The position numbers were made by a program, and so were the translations under genes. The notes beneath the pieces were generated by a model. It did not search any database and was not told the DNA's origin. It saw only the letters and a program-made list of their open reading frames with translations. From positions 1 through 36,885 of the IMG/VR virus record IMGVR_UViG_3300031722_000093: a stretch of 36,885 nucleotides of DNA; one strand, given 5' to 3'. This DNA comes from a virus. Of this stretch, positions 6,923-13,683 are shown one piece after another. Within the stretch, counting starts at the first letter, position 1; every line of letters starts with the position of its first letter.

Positions 6923-7022
6923 AGCTTTCACCGTCCTTTAAGTTACATTGTTGTAATTCGGTTTGCTCCTGTTCTTCGATATCCTCGAAGAAGCAAGACC
7001 ATACTGTTATGTCGTCATACAT
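6915..7022 (-). CDS. 35-aa acidic microprotein
   Basis: ATG 7022 follows AAAGGAGGTCAACAA, a near-perfect Shine-Dalgarno site. The peptide is acidic (MYDDITVWSCFFEDIEEQEQ...), with two cysteines and no membrane segment. Its stop overlaps the next gene's start by 8 bp, which supports coupled translation. As the first open frame after the leader hairpins of the early operon it may be an anti-host or regulatory peptide; no family is recognised. Confidence 0.68.
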   Translation of the reverse strand: MYDDITVWSCFFEDIEEQEQTELQQCNLKDGESYV

Positions 7023-7041
7023 TTGTTGACCTCCTTTAATT

Positions 7042-7069
7042 TTGGTGACGAAATTTGCTTCGTTACCAA
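7042..7069 (-). promoter_or_regulatory. Inverted repeat just upstream of the first early ribosome site
   Basis: Arms 7042-7052 and 7059-7069 pair at 10 of 11 positions around a 6-base loop (TTGGTGACGAA / TTCGTTACCAA). On the minus strand it lies four bases before the AAAGGAGG site of the 35-aa gene. It could be a protein operator or an RNA hairpin controlling translation. Confidence 0.5.
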
Positions 7070-7074
7070 GTGAT

Positions 7075-7138
7075 AAAAAACAGTAAAAGCCTCGTTATGT
7101 CAGATTGTTAAATAAATGAAAGGAGACGAGACTTTTAC
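7075..7138 (-). terminator. Terminator-like hairpin in early leader
   Basis: Arms 7126-7138 and 7083-7095 form a 13-bp stem (one G-U pair) on the minus-strand RNA. Three bases after the stem comes a run of six U (7080-7075). The 30-base loop is long for an intrinsic terminator. It lies between the Cro-like gene and the rest of the early operon, where a leader terminator would allow antitermination control. I see no recognisable N- or Q-type antiterminator. Confidence 0.45.
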
Positions 7139-7160
7139 CTTTTTGAAAAAATGCTTAGTT

Positions 7161-7184
7161 CAGCTCACAATTTCTTATGAGCTG
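7161..7184. promoter_or_regulatory. 7-bp inverted repeat, possible operator
   Basis: CAGCTCA (7161-7167) and TGAGCTG (7178-7184) are perfect inverted arms 10 bp apart. On the minus strand a TTGACA -35-like hexamer (7188-7183) overlaps one arm, but no good -10 lies 17 bp further. The symmetry suggests a dimeric repressor site; the protein is unknown. Confidence 0.35.
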
Positions 7185-7387
7185 TCAAAGAATTTATTTC
7201 ATTCTTCTAATCTTTTTCTGAATCTCACATCGTGTAAGTTGGTCAATCTCTCTCGGCTTGCTCAGGGTTTCCCCATCTCTGACAACACTTCGCCGGATGC
7301 GTGGTAAAGGACATCAACCTTTTTTATTCAAATTCTTTTCATAGCAAGTAGAGCCTTGATGGTTCGATTTGCCTATCTTCAATTTTA
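7185..7387. other. Gene-free region with possible decayed gene or structured RNA
   Basis: No frame here has both a start and a ribosome site. On the minus strand a 39-codon open stretch without any ATG, GTG or TTG start ends in TAA near 7205 and contains RDGETLSKPREIDQL, which looks protein-like. A second short frame overlaps it. This could be the remnant of a gene, or a non-coding RNA. The plus-strand frame 7116-7307 lacks a ribosome site. Confidence 0.3.
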
Positions 7388-7594
7388 TTAAGCTACCTTT
7401 TTAAGTTCCGTTATAAACTTTTCCCCGAATTTTTCTTTAAACCAATTCTCAATGTTTATAGAAGTTAATTCACCTTTTACCCATAAATTTATAGAAATTG
7501 CACTAATCCCAAGCGTTCTAGCAATCTCAGTTTGTTGAATACCGGACATTGCCAATTTTGCTTTTATTATTTTTCTTCTTTGATCGTTTGTCAT
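7388..7594 (-). CDS. Cro-like HTH regulator
   Basis: A protein of 68 aa with a helix-turn-helix at about residues 20-42 (QTEIARTLGISAISINLWVKG), close to the XRE/Cro type found at the start of phage early operons. AAAGGTGC precedes the ATG. It is the first gene leftward and faces the CI-like gene across about 190 bp, the standard layout of a lytic/lysogenic switch. It likely represses the CI promoter by binding the repeats at 7676-7717. It could instead act as a CII-like activator. Confidence 0.75.
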   Translation of the reverse strand: MTNDQRRKIIKAKLAMSGIQQTEIARTLGISAISINLWVKGELTSINIENWFKEKFGEKFITELKKVA

Positions 7595-7782
7595 TTTTGC
7601 ACCTTTAAAAATACATCGCCTGTAGGATTGAAATATCCCACAACTTATGTTAATTTAAGTTATATCCATATAATCATAATACAACTACCATCTATATAAT
7701 ACAAGTACTATTTATATTATTTGTAACATTACTTAATACTTATACGGTGAAACCCTGTTATATTAACAAAAAGGAAAAAGAT
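7595..7782. promoter_or_regulatory. Divergent promoter/operator region of the switch
   Basis: Very AT-rich. Two near-identical 22-bp units (7676-7697 and 7696-7717, ATAATACAA-TAC-AT-TATAT with three differences) overlap by 2 bp, a 20-bp period. A leftward promoter can be read on the minus strand within them: TTGTAT, 17 bp, then TATTAT. The repeats therefore coincide with the promoter and are good candidates for CI/Cro operators. The rightward promoter is not clear. Confidence 0.6.
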
Positions 7783-8133
7783 ATGTCTATTGAAGATTTA
7801 AAAGGTTTTGGCAAAAGATTTAAACAATTACGAGTAAAAGAACTCGATTTAGACCAAGTTGAATTGGCTTCCTTAATGGAGGTGACACAAGCTACAATTA
7901 GTGCAATAGAAACAGGAAAAAGCAAGGGGTTAAAACTGGAGAATTTAATTAAATTATCCCTAGTGTGCGAAGAACTTATCAACAGAAGGTTGAGCCTCGA
8001 TTGGTTAGTTATGGACTTCGGAGCAATATTTATAACTCCATTCGAAAAATCCAACACAGAATTTGACGAAGAAATAAAAAAAGAAGGTGGCTATTTTGAT
8101 GAAAATGGATTTTATAGGAAAAAACAAACATAG
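7783..8133 (+). CDS. CI-like repressor (XRE HTH)
   Basis: A 116-aa protein with an N-terminal XRE helix-turn-helix (about 8-62: FGKRFKQLRVKE..., QVELASLMEVTQATISAIETG). A C-terminal tail of some 50 residues follows that does not resemble a LexA-type protease domain. Prophage maintenance would be its job, by binding the repeats between it and the Cro-like gene. Lack of a self-cleavage domain means induction must use another route, for example an antirepressor. The start at 7783 follows AAAAAGGAAAAAG; an in-frame ATG at 7747 lacks a site. Confidence 0.78.
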   Translation: MSIEDLKGFGKRFKQLRVKELDLDQVELASLMEVTQATISAIETGKSKGLKLENLIKLSLVCEELINRRLSLDWLVMDFGAIFITPFEKSNTEFDEEIKKEGGYFDENGFYRKKQT

Positions 8134-8183
8134 GAAATCCCCCCGAACTTGGTGCGGAGTTTCCAGTTGTAAATTTTATTAAT

Positions 8184-8288
8184 TTATTTTCCGATAAATT
8201 TTAATATTTTTGAAAAAATTTCTTTTCCGTTTTCGTTGTCGAGATTCACCAATGCAACAAAAATAAATTGCAATTCAGCTTTTGTCAT
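8184..8288 (-). CDS. 34-aa microprotein divergent from the XRE gene
   Basis: AGGAGTATGACG precedes ATG 8288. The short protein (MTKAELQFIFVALVNLDNEN...) has a mildly amphipathic N-terminal helix and a basic C-terminus. It ends TAA at 8184 and is convergent with the CI-like gene. It lies next to tandem palindromes that separate it from the second repressor, so it may be controlled by that repressor. Possible roles are an antirepressor or toxin-like peptide, but nothing in the sequence proves either. Confidence 0.5.
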   Translation of the reverse strand: MTKAELQFIFVALVNLDNENGKEIFSKILKFIGK

Positions 8289-8315
8289 CGTCATACTCCT
8301 ATTAGACTGCTACTC

Positions 8316-8353
8316 TTATATAAACGGCTGTTTATATAAAAACTTGTGTTTTT
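8316..8353. promoter_or_regulatory. Perfect palindromes between divergent genes
   Basis: TTATATAAAC (8316-8325), GGCT, GTTTATATAA (8330-8339) is a perfect 10-bp inverted repeat. It is followed at once by AAAAAC-TTGT-GTTTTT (8338-8353), a second perfect inverted repeat sharing two bases. They lie between the 34-aa gene (-) and the XRE gene (+). This fits an operator for the XRE protein, or hairpins at transcript ends. Confidence 0.55.
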
Positions 8354-8445
8354 ATGGTTATTCTGCTTGGTATTAGGGTTTATTAAGGATGCTAGTGCCA
8401 TATATTTGGTGTAGAAAATATTTTTACAGCCTTTAGAATTGCTAT

Positions 8446-8658
8446 ATGAGTAATTTTAAAAAAATAACAGGAAAAAGAATAGCCAAAGAACGAAAATTGC
8501 AAGAATTAAGTCAAGAGGAGCTGGCGGAACTGTCCGGACTTCAAAGAACTTATATCGGCGTTGTGGAGCGTGGCGAAATTAGTGTCGGGATCGAAAACCT
8601 GAAAAAAATTTCTGATGCTTTAAAAATACCACTTACAAAACTATTTGAGAATTATTAG
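8446..8658 (+). CDS. Second XRE-family HTH regulator (C-protein-like)
   Basis: A compact 70-aa HTH protein with the classical pattern GKRIAKERKLQELSQEELAELSG, then RTYIGVVERGEISVGIENL and ISDALKIPLTKLFEN. This is the size and form of restriction-controller C proteins and small phage repressors. No Shine-Dalgarno site is visible before the ATG, so the message may be leaderless. A strong terminator starts in its stop codon. It forms a separate unit with the palindromes upstream, and it is the third HTH gene in the switch region. Confidence 0.85.
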   Translation: MSNFKKITGKRIAKERKLQELSQEELAELSGLQRTYIGVVERGEISVGIENLKKISDALKIPLTKLFENY

Positions 8659-8682
8659 AGAGCTTAACGGCTCTCTTTTTTT
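8657..8682 (+). terminator. Intrinsic terminator after XRE gene
   Basis: AGAGAGC (8657-8663), a 6-base loop, GCTCTCT (8670-8676), then a run of T to 8682. A perfect 7-bp stem with U tract separates the regulator from the late operon. Confidence 0.9.
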
Positions 8683-8862
8683 ATGCCTTCTTTACAAAAG
8701 TTCATGAACCTTCCGTAAAGTTGAACACCGGTTTTATTGAGGTTTTTGGTTTCATACCCCATAATGACAATGTAATTTGTTATATGGTTTCTCGAGTAGG
8801 TTTATCCGAAAAGGCGATTATAACGCTAAATTACGGGGATTGGTGTATGAAAAGGAGACGGT
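8683..8862 (+). other. Intergenic region before the late genes; weak ORF
   Basis: Probably holds the promoter for the next block, but I see no clear -35/-10 pair. A 59-codon frame from TTG 8721 to TAG 8900 (LNTGFIEVFGFIPHNDNV...) overlaps the next gene and looks somewhat protein-like, yet it has no ribosome site. I do not call it. Confidence 0.3.
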
Positions 8863-9231
8863 TTGAAGTGTTGCGGTCGAGAAATAAACAAATTCGATAG
8901 AATTATTTATTTATACGACCAAGAAAATAAATCAGGTCGCCAAATTAGAATTTTAAATGAATGTCCCGTCTGTGGGGCATTTTTAGCCGAATTACAATAT
9001 TTCGATACGGTAAAAGGACATTTAGTTTTTGAACGACCGAAGCGGAAACATACCGTTGAGTGGTTAAAAACTTTTTTAAGGGAAAAATATATCGAAAATG
9101 TAATCGAAGAAGTAAAATATGGAACTATGGCAAATATGACTTGGAAATTTCAATTTTTTGGAAGTGTTTACGACCATAATAAAACTTTGCTTCATTGGAA
9201 CGGACATTTTTACTCAACTTTAGAAACCTAA
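8863..9231 (+). CDS. Hypothetical protein with Cys-pair motif (122 aa)
   Basis: The start is TTG 8863 with AAAAGGAG six bases before it; no in-frame ATG lies upstream. The N-terminus has two adjacent Cys (residues 3-4) and a CPVC at about 34-37, compatible with one zinc site. The middle is basic (PKRKHTVEWLKTFLREKY) and the C-terminus is rich in aromatic residues. I do not recognise the family. It is followed by a terminator-like hairpin and the late LuxR-type gene. Confidence 0.7.
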   Translation: MKCCGREINKFDRIIYLYDQENKSGRQIRILNECPVCGAFLAELQYFDTVKGHLVFERPKRKHTVEWLKTFLREKYIENVIEEVKYGTMANMTWKFQFFGSVYDHNKTLLHWNGHFYSTLET

Positions 9232-9245
9232 ATACACTATCCTGA

Positions 9246-9267
9246 AAACAAATGTTGTTTGTTTTTT
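9246..9267 (+). terminator. Probable weak intrinsic terminator
   Basis: AAACAA-ATG-TTGTTT hairpin (9246-9260) followed by G and six T. The stem is AT-rich, so strength is doubtful. A second hairpin GGGAG-TTTTT-CTCCC (9278-9292) without a T run lies between it and the LuxR-type gene. Confidence 0.5.
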
Positions 9268-9313
9268 ACATTTCTGGGGGAGTTTTTCTCCCTCCTTACT
9301 TTAAAGGAGATAT

Positions 9314-9514
9314 ATGGGACAGGATTTAAGTTCACGGGAAAAAGAAGTTTTAATATTAATGGCTGAGGGATTGGAAAATTCACAAATTGCGGAAAAATTA
9401 ACCGTAAGTAGCCATACGGCAAAGGCTCACGTGTGTAATCTATTAATGAAGCTCGGAGCGGATAACCGAACTCAGGCCGTTTCAATGGCTTTCCGGAAGG
9501 GGTTAATAACTTGA
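9314..9514 (+). CDS. Stand-alone LuxR/GerE-type HTH regulator, late operon
   Basis: A 66-aa GerE domain alone: LSSREKEVLILMAEGLENSQIAEKL (about 5-29), then the recognition helix in TVSSHTAKAHVCNLLMKLG. AAAGGAGATAT precedes the ATG. The gene stands immediately before the terminase genes and its stop overlaps the next start. Position suggests an activator of late transcription, replacing lambda Q-type control; this is inference. It is about the same size and form as the early-operon GerE protein at 116-322. Confidence 0.85.
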   Translation: MGQDLSSREKEVLILMAEGLENSQIAEKLTVSSHTAKAHVCNLLMKLGADNRTQAVSMAFRKGLIT

Positions 9515-9687
9515 ATGACATAATCAAAGAACGATTTTTTCATCCGACTATCCCTTCATCTGATGCAAGCTGCAAACACTCTCGATTTTGGCGAAATAAG
9601 AAAACTTATGAAGTCAGTAAAAAAATAACGTCAGTCTATGAGCGAGTTTGTTACACCTCAGAGGGGGGTAAAATACAAAAGTTTTAA
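9511..9687 (+). CDS. 58-aa basic protein upstream of terminase
   Basis: A TTG at 9511 overlaps the stop of the LuxR-type gene (CTTGA), with AAGGGG eight bases before it. The frame encodes a basic peptide (MNDIIKERFFHPTIPSSDAS...) with two cysteines and the end YTSEGGKIQKF. It fills the gap between the regulator and terminase genes at operon spacing. I do not recognise it; the overlap and ribosome site make it a credible coupled gene. Confidence 0.55.
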   Translation: MNDIIKERFFHPTIPSSDASCKHSRFWRNKKTYEVSKKITSVYERVCYTSEGGKIQKF

Positions 9688-9697
9688 AGGTTTATTT

Positions 9698-10141
9698 ATG
9701 AGCGAAAACACAGAAAAAGAATTAGAAGAAACAAATCAACCGGAAACGGAAAACAAAGGCGGTCGTCCTGCTCTGTTTTCTTCTGTGGAAGATTTGCAAA
9801 AAAAGATTGAAGAATATTTAAAAAACTGTCCGGATAAAAAAACTTTGGTAGTAGGAGAAATAAAGCTCGAAATAGCAACTCCAACTATTACAGGATTGGC
9901 TTACCACTTAGGTTTTGAGAGCCGACAATCATTCTATGACTATGAAGATAAGCCGGAGTTTTCTTACACTATAAAAAGGGCAAGATTATTCATAGAAAAA
10001 GAATACGAAAAATTGCTTTCCGGAGGTCAATGCACCGGAGCGATTTTTGCACTTAAAAACTTTGGTTGGAAAGATAAAACAGAGGTAGAAAATAGTGGCT
10101 CTTTAAACATCAATCAGTCGCTTGTTAAATTTGTAGATTAA
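9698..10141 (+). CDS. terS: Terminase small subunit
   Basis: The C-terminal part fits small terminase/DNA-packaging gp3-like proteins. It has GGRPALFSSVEDLQKKIEEYL, then an HTH region TPTITGLAYHLGFESRQSFYDY, RARLFIEKEYEKLLSG, and the common ending GAIFALKNFGWKDKTEVE. It recognises phage DNA and hands it to the large subunit encoded five bases downstream. I start at ATG 9698 (AAAGG, seven bases); the in-frame ATG at 9638 has no site and would overlap the 58-aa gene. Confidence 0.88.
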   Translation: MSENTEKELEETNQPETENKGGRPALFSSVEDLQKKIEEYLKNCPDKKTLVVGEIKLEIATPTITGLAYHLGFESRQSFYDYEDKPEFSYTIKRARLFIEKEYEKLLSGGQCTGAIFALKNFGWKDKTEVENSGSLNINQSLVKFVD

Positions 10142-10146
10142 AAAAT

Positions 10147-11433
10147 ATGGTTGATGTTGAGATAAAAAAAATATATCGTCCTCTTTTTGAGAACGATTAT
10201 TCGATTTTCTTATATTACGGCGGTCGTGGAAGTGGCAAAAGTTACGGTGTTTGCGATTCTTTGCTAACAATGGCACGGCAAGGAAAGAAAAAGTTTCTAA
10301 TCTGCCGTGAAACAAAAGAGAGTATGGAAGATTCAATCGTGGCTTTATACCAAAGCCGGATTGATAATTATGGATATTCTGAGTTTGTAGTTCAAAAGGA
10401 TTACATTTACAACAAAGTAACCGGCTCAGAGTTCTATTTCGTAGGCTTGAACGCTACGAGAGAAGCCTTCATCCAAGCGATTAAATCTATTCCGGATATT
10501 GATGTTTGTTGCATAGAAGAAGCACAGAGCATCAGTAAAATGGCTATTGATGTTTTAATCCCAACGGTTAAAAGAAACGCCAAAGGCTCGAAGATAATTG
10601 CTATTTGGAATCCGTTATCAACTTTCGATCCGGTGTGGCAATTAGTAGAAAAACCGAGACCGAGAACTTATGTTCAAAACGTAAATTACCTTGATAACAC
10701 TTTTTGTCCAGCTGAGACGATAGAGGAAGCCGAATACTGCCGGATAAATAACCCTGACGACTTCAAACATATTTGGCTTGGTTATCCGAAAAATATGGTT
10801 ACAAACGCCGTTGTAAGTCATTGGTCGGATGCGAACATTTTACCGCTTCATTATCAACCGGAGGCTGATTTATACCTTACTTGCGATTTTAACGTCGCAA
10901 CGATGGCGTGGGCGGTTGCTCACTATGAAGATGATGCTTTCTTCTATATTGATGAGATATGCGAGGAAAATATTTACACGGTTGATTGTATCAACATCTT
11001 TATTCAGCGATACCGGAAGCACAAAGGAAACTTTATTCTCTGTGGAGATGCAGCCGGAACTCACCGAAATACACAATCCAAAAAACATAATTACCGGATT
11101 ATTTATGAAAGTCTTTCACGGGTATTCGGTAGCGATAGAATTACCAAAAAGTATAAGAAAAGCAATCCTCCTGTATTAAAACGGGTTGAATATTTCAATA
11201 TGTTAGTCAAAGACAATCACGGGGAACGCCGGATTTATGTTGACGAAAAGAATTGTCCAAACATCATTCAAACGATGAACCTTTGGAAGTTTACGGAAGA
11301 TGGGAAAAGCGTATATATTCCTACTCCGACAGATATATCAAACAATCAGCAAGAAAAATGGACACCGCACTTGGGTGATGCCGTTAGTTACTTGCCTCTC
11401 TGTGTTACTACAATAAACGATTATGAGTATTAA
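10147..11433 (+). CDS. terL: Terminase large subunit
   Basis: The packaging ATPase-nuclease of the PBSX/Terminase_3 type. Walker A is GGRGSGKS (25-32) and Walker B is VCCIEEA (about 119-125). The coupling region contains IAIWNP. The nuclease half has acidic residues at TCDFN (D246), CGDAAG (D300) and LGDAVSY (about 410). Length 428 aa is normal. It acts at the portal vertex, pumping and cutting DNA. The stop is three bases before the portal gene. Confidence 0.95.
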   Translation: MVDVEIKKIYRPLFENDYSIFLYYGGRGSGKSYGVCDSLLTMARQGKKKFLICRETKESMEDSIVALYQSRIDNYGYSEFVVQKDYIYNKVTGSEFYFVGLNATREAFIQAIKSIPDIDVCCIEEAQSISKMAIDVLIPTVKRNAKGSKIIAIWNPLSTFDPVWQLVEKPRPRTYVQNVNYLDNTFCPAETIEEAEYCRINNPDDFKHIWLGYPKNMVTNAVVSHWSDANILPLHYQPEADLYLTCDFNVATMAWAVAHYEDDAFFYIDEICEENIYTVDCINIFIQRYRKHKGNFILCGDAAGTHRNTQSKKHNYRIIYESLSRVFGSDRITKKYKKSNPPVLKRVEYFNMLVKDNHGERRIYVDEKNCPNIIQTMNLWKFTEDGKSVYIPTPTDISNNQQEKWTPHLGDAVSYLPLCVTTINDYEY

Positions 11434-11435
11434 AA

Positions 11436-13409
11436 ATGACGATTGAATTAACAGAAAACACCGAACAAATAGACAAAGAAAAAGCCGTTTCACAAGTTGT
11501 AAGCAACTTTAAGGCCTTTGACACTCAAAGACTGCCTCACAAGCAGATTATGAACTTGTTACGTCCTAAATTGTATTTATTGGGTGATGATACCTTGAAA
11601 TACTATGAGAGAAAATCCGAAACAAAGGACGATTGGAAGTCAAAAGCTGAAACAAATGTTTTATACTCTTTGTCCGAAACTTTCAAAGCATTTTTGAAGG
11701 AAAATTCATACAAAGAATTAGACAATTTATTCGATGTTGATGGCGAAAACAATGAAGTAACTGAGCAAGCGAACATCCAAAAACAATTCCTTGTCAAAAA
11801 AGCCGAAGAAATGGGACTTTCAAAGACTTTTGATAAAGCTATCGAACACTTTATGTTATCCGGAGAAGTTAATTTATTTTGTAAATGGACTGAGCGTTAT
11901 AAAATCATCAAACGTAACAAAGACCAATACGACGCTATTGTCAAAAAAGTAGATGCAAAATTCAAGCCTATAATCACTATTGAGGACGGTTTGCCTACTG
12001 AGAAATCAAGAGTTGAGATTCTATCGGAAGCAAATGAGAGAATGACTTTAAGAGTTCCGGAGTATATTGGAGCTGATGTTGAAGCAATCCATCCGATGAA
12101 TATTGTATATGATAGTGCTGATTTAGATAATCCGCATTGTCTTTTTGTTATTAAGTCTTGGGAAAACCCTGAAAATGTAATAAACAATGACCTTTACGAT
12201 ATTGATGAGGAAACTAAAACCTTCTTAAAAACTACTGTAAAAGATAAAAAAGAGACTAATATTTTACCGGAAAATGTTAAATTTGAAGAAATTACGCAAG
12301 GTGATAAGGTCGAAGTCCTTAGTTTCTTTGGTGATGTTACAGTCGATGGAAAATTCTATCATAATTGGTCGGGAGCAATCGTCGGCAGAACTAAACTTAT
12401 TTTATGGGAAGAAAACCGCTTCGGTGAAAGCCCAATCATTCACTATGCACCGCTTGAAATGCCTGAGAGCAGACGTGGAGTGCCGATTCTGTATTCTATT
12501 TACGGGATTGATAAAATACAAAATAAATTATTCAATGATGCGGTTGATATTTCATCTTTGAGAAAAAATAAACCTTGCAAAGCTCCTAAAGGATTTTTCA
12601 AGGAAAAAGACAATTCAGTTTATCCAGGTAAAATCACAGAATACGAAGCAGATGCCGAAGATCCGAGAGCAATTATCCAAGAAGTTTACGAAAACACTTT
12701 GGATCAATTCTTGATGAAGGAATTGGATGCACTTACAAGCCAAATCTCTGGTATTTTCCCGAATATGCAAGGCCAACAACAAGATATGAAGTCAACAGCA
12801 ACGGAAATCAATGCTCAGGTTCAGGGACAGACTACACGGCTTCAATATAACATCGATGGATTGAATAAATATGGATTCATAAAAACTATTATTCGTGTCG
12901 CCGATTTATATGCTGATAATTCAACCGGAGACGAAACTTTCACGGTTCAAAATCAAGGAAAACTCGAAAAGCAAGTCATAACAGATGCAATCCGTCAACA
13001 GGATTATTCATATTCTTATAACGATAGAAGTGCATTAGTGAGACAAAAAGCCAACTTCCAACAGATTTTACAGCTTACTACACAAGCAATGCAAGATCCG
13101 GAACTTAGAGAAAATATAAATGTTCTTGAAATGTACAAAGAAGGTTTGTTGCTTAATGGCATTGTAAACATTGATAAATTGGTTTACAGCGATGAAGAAA
13201 AACAACAAAGAAAAATAGAAGTTCAACGAAAGGAAATGCAAGCTCAAATCCAACAATTACAAGTTGCTTTACAACAGGCTCAACAAGCCGGTGATGTAAA
13301 CAAAGTCAATGAGATTCAAATGCAATTAAACCAAATAATGCAAAGTGCTAATAATATGCAACAAAATCCGGCTCAGATGCCACAACAAATGCAACAAGGA
13401 GGAGTTTAA
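11436..13409 (+). CDS. Portal protein (P22/T7 podovirus type)
   Basis: A 657-aa protein in the position and of the size of podoviral portals (head-tail connectors). Features are an N-terminal helical domain, LLRPKLYLLGDDTLKYY, a central beta region with RVPEYIGADVEAIHPMNIVYD and a stem-helix region ending DQFLMKELDALTSQISGIFP. The last 80 residues are Gln-rich coiled coil (QAQIQQLQVALQQAQQAG), like the barrel of P22 portal. It forms the dodecameric ring through which DNA enters. The 3' end has a ribosome site for the next gene inside it (AAGGAGGAG). Confidence 0.88.
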   Translation: MTIELTENTEQIDKEKAVSQVVSNFKAFDTQRLPHKQIMNLLRPKLYLLGDDTLKYYERKSETKDDWKSKAETNVLYSLSETFKAFLKENSYKELDNLFDVDGENNEVTEQANIQKQFLVKKAEEMGLSKTFDKAIEHFMLSGEVNLFCKWTERYKIIKRNKDQYDAIVKKVDAKFKPIITIEDGLPTEKSRVEILSEANERMTLRVPEYIGADVEAIHPMNIVYDSADLDNPHCLFVIKSWENPENVINNDLYDIDEETKTFLKTTVKDKKETNILPENVKFEEITQGDKVEVLSFFGDVTVDGKFYHNWSGAIVGRTKLILWEENRFGESPIIHYAPLEMPESRRGVPILYSIYGIDKIQNKLFNDAVDISSLRKNKPCKAPKGFFKEKDNSVYPGKITEYEADAEDPRAIIQEVYENTLDQFLMKELDALTSQISGIFPNMQGQQQDMKSTATEINAQVQGQTTRLQYNIDGLNKYGFIKTIIRVADLYADNSTGDETFTVQNQGKLEKQVITDAIRQQDYSYSYNDRSALVRQKANFQQILQLTTQAMQDPELRENINVLEMYKEGLLLNGIVNIDKLVYSDEEKQQRKIEVQRKEMQAQIQQLQVALQQAQQAGDVNKVNEIQMQLNQIMQSANNMQQNPAQMPQQMQQGGV

Positions 13410-13616
13410 ATGCTCGAAGAAGTTTTAAATAAATTACTTTTCAGAAAAAGCATCGTTGAAAGCGAACACGGAAAAGAATTTGTCGATATGATGAGAGAAT
13501 TTTGCGAGGATAAATCTACCAATCGCAATATATCAGCGGAGAGAATTGCCGGTATGCAAGAACTTATTGCGTATATCAGAAAAGCTCCGGATAGATATTT
13601 AGAAGTTCAAAAATAA
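13410..13616 (+). CDS. Small helical protein after portal
   Basis: A protein of 68 aa, all helical in appearance, starting directly after the portal stop with AAGGAGGAG before the ATG. It contains FVDMMREFCEDKSTNRNISAERI and a YIRKAPDRYLEV end. Small proteins of this size follow portals in several podoviruses. I cannot assign a role; a portal or scaffold accessory protein is possible. A hairpin (about 13636-13656) without a T run follows. Confidence 0.65.
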   Translation: MLEEVLNKLLFRKSIVESEHGKEFVDMMREFCEDKSTNRNISAERIAGMQELIAYIRKAPDRYLEVQK

Positions 13617-13683
13617 CCCAAAACCCAGTAAATAAAGCTCACTCACAAGGTGGGCTAATTTAGCATACAAAAAAGGAGAGAAA

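Noticed and set aside
7116-7307. Plus-strand 63-codon frame in the early leader
   Set aside because: No ribosome site, antisense to the structured leader, and composition unlike the genes around it.
8721-8900. 59-codon plus-strand frame with TTG start
   Set aside because: Looks partly protein-like but has no ribosome site and overlaps the start of the 122-aa gene, which has a good one.
9237-9527. Minus-strand 96-codon frame
   Set aside because: Mirror of the late GerE gene, which has a family signature and ribosome site; the minus frame has neither.
9638-9697. Longer N-terminus for the terminase small subunit
   Set aside because: The upstream ATG has no ribosome site and overlaps the 58-aa gene; ATG 9698 has AAAGG at good spacing.
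13628-13660. Terminator after the 68-aa gene behind the portal
   Set aside because: A 7-bp stem with one G-U pair exists (AGCTCAC/GTGGGCT) but no T run follows; the scaffold gene continues the operon.
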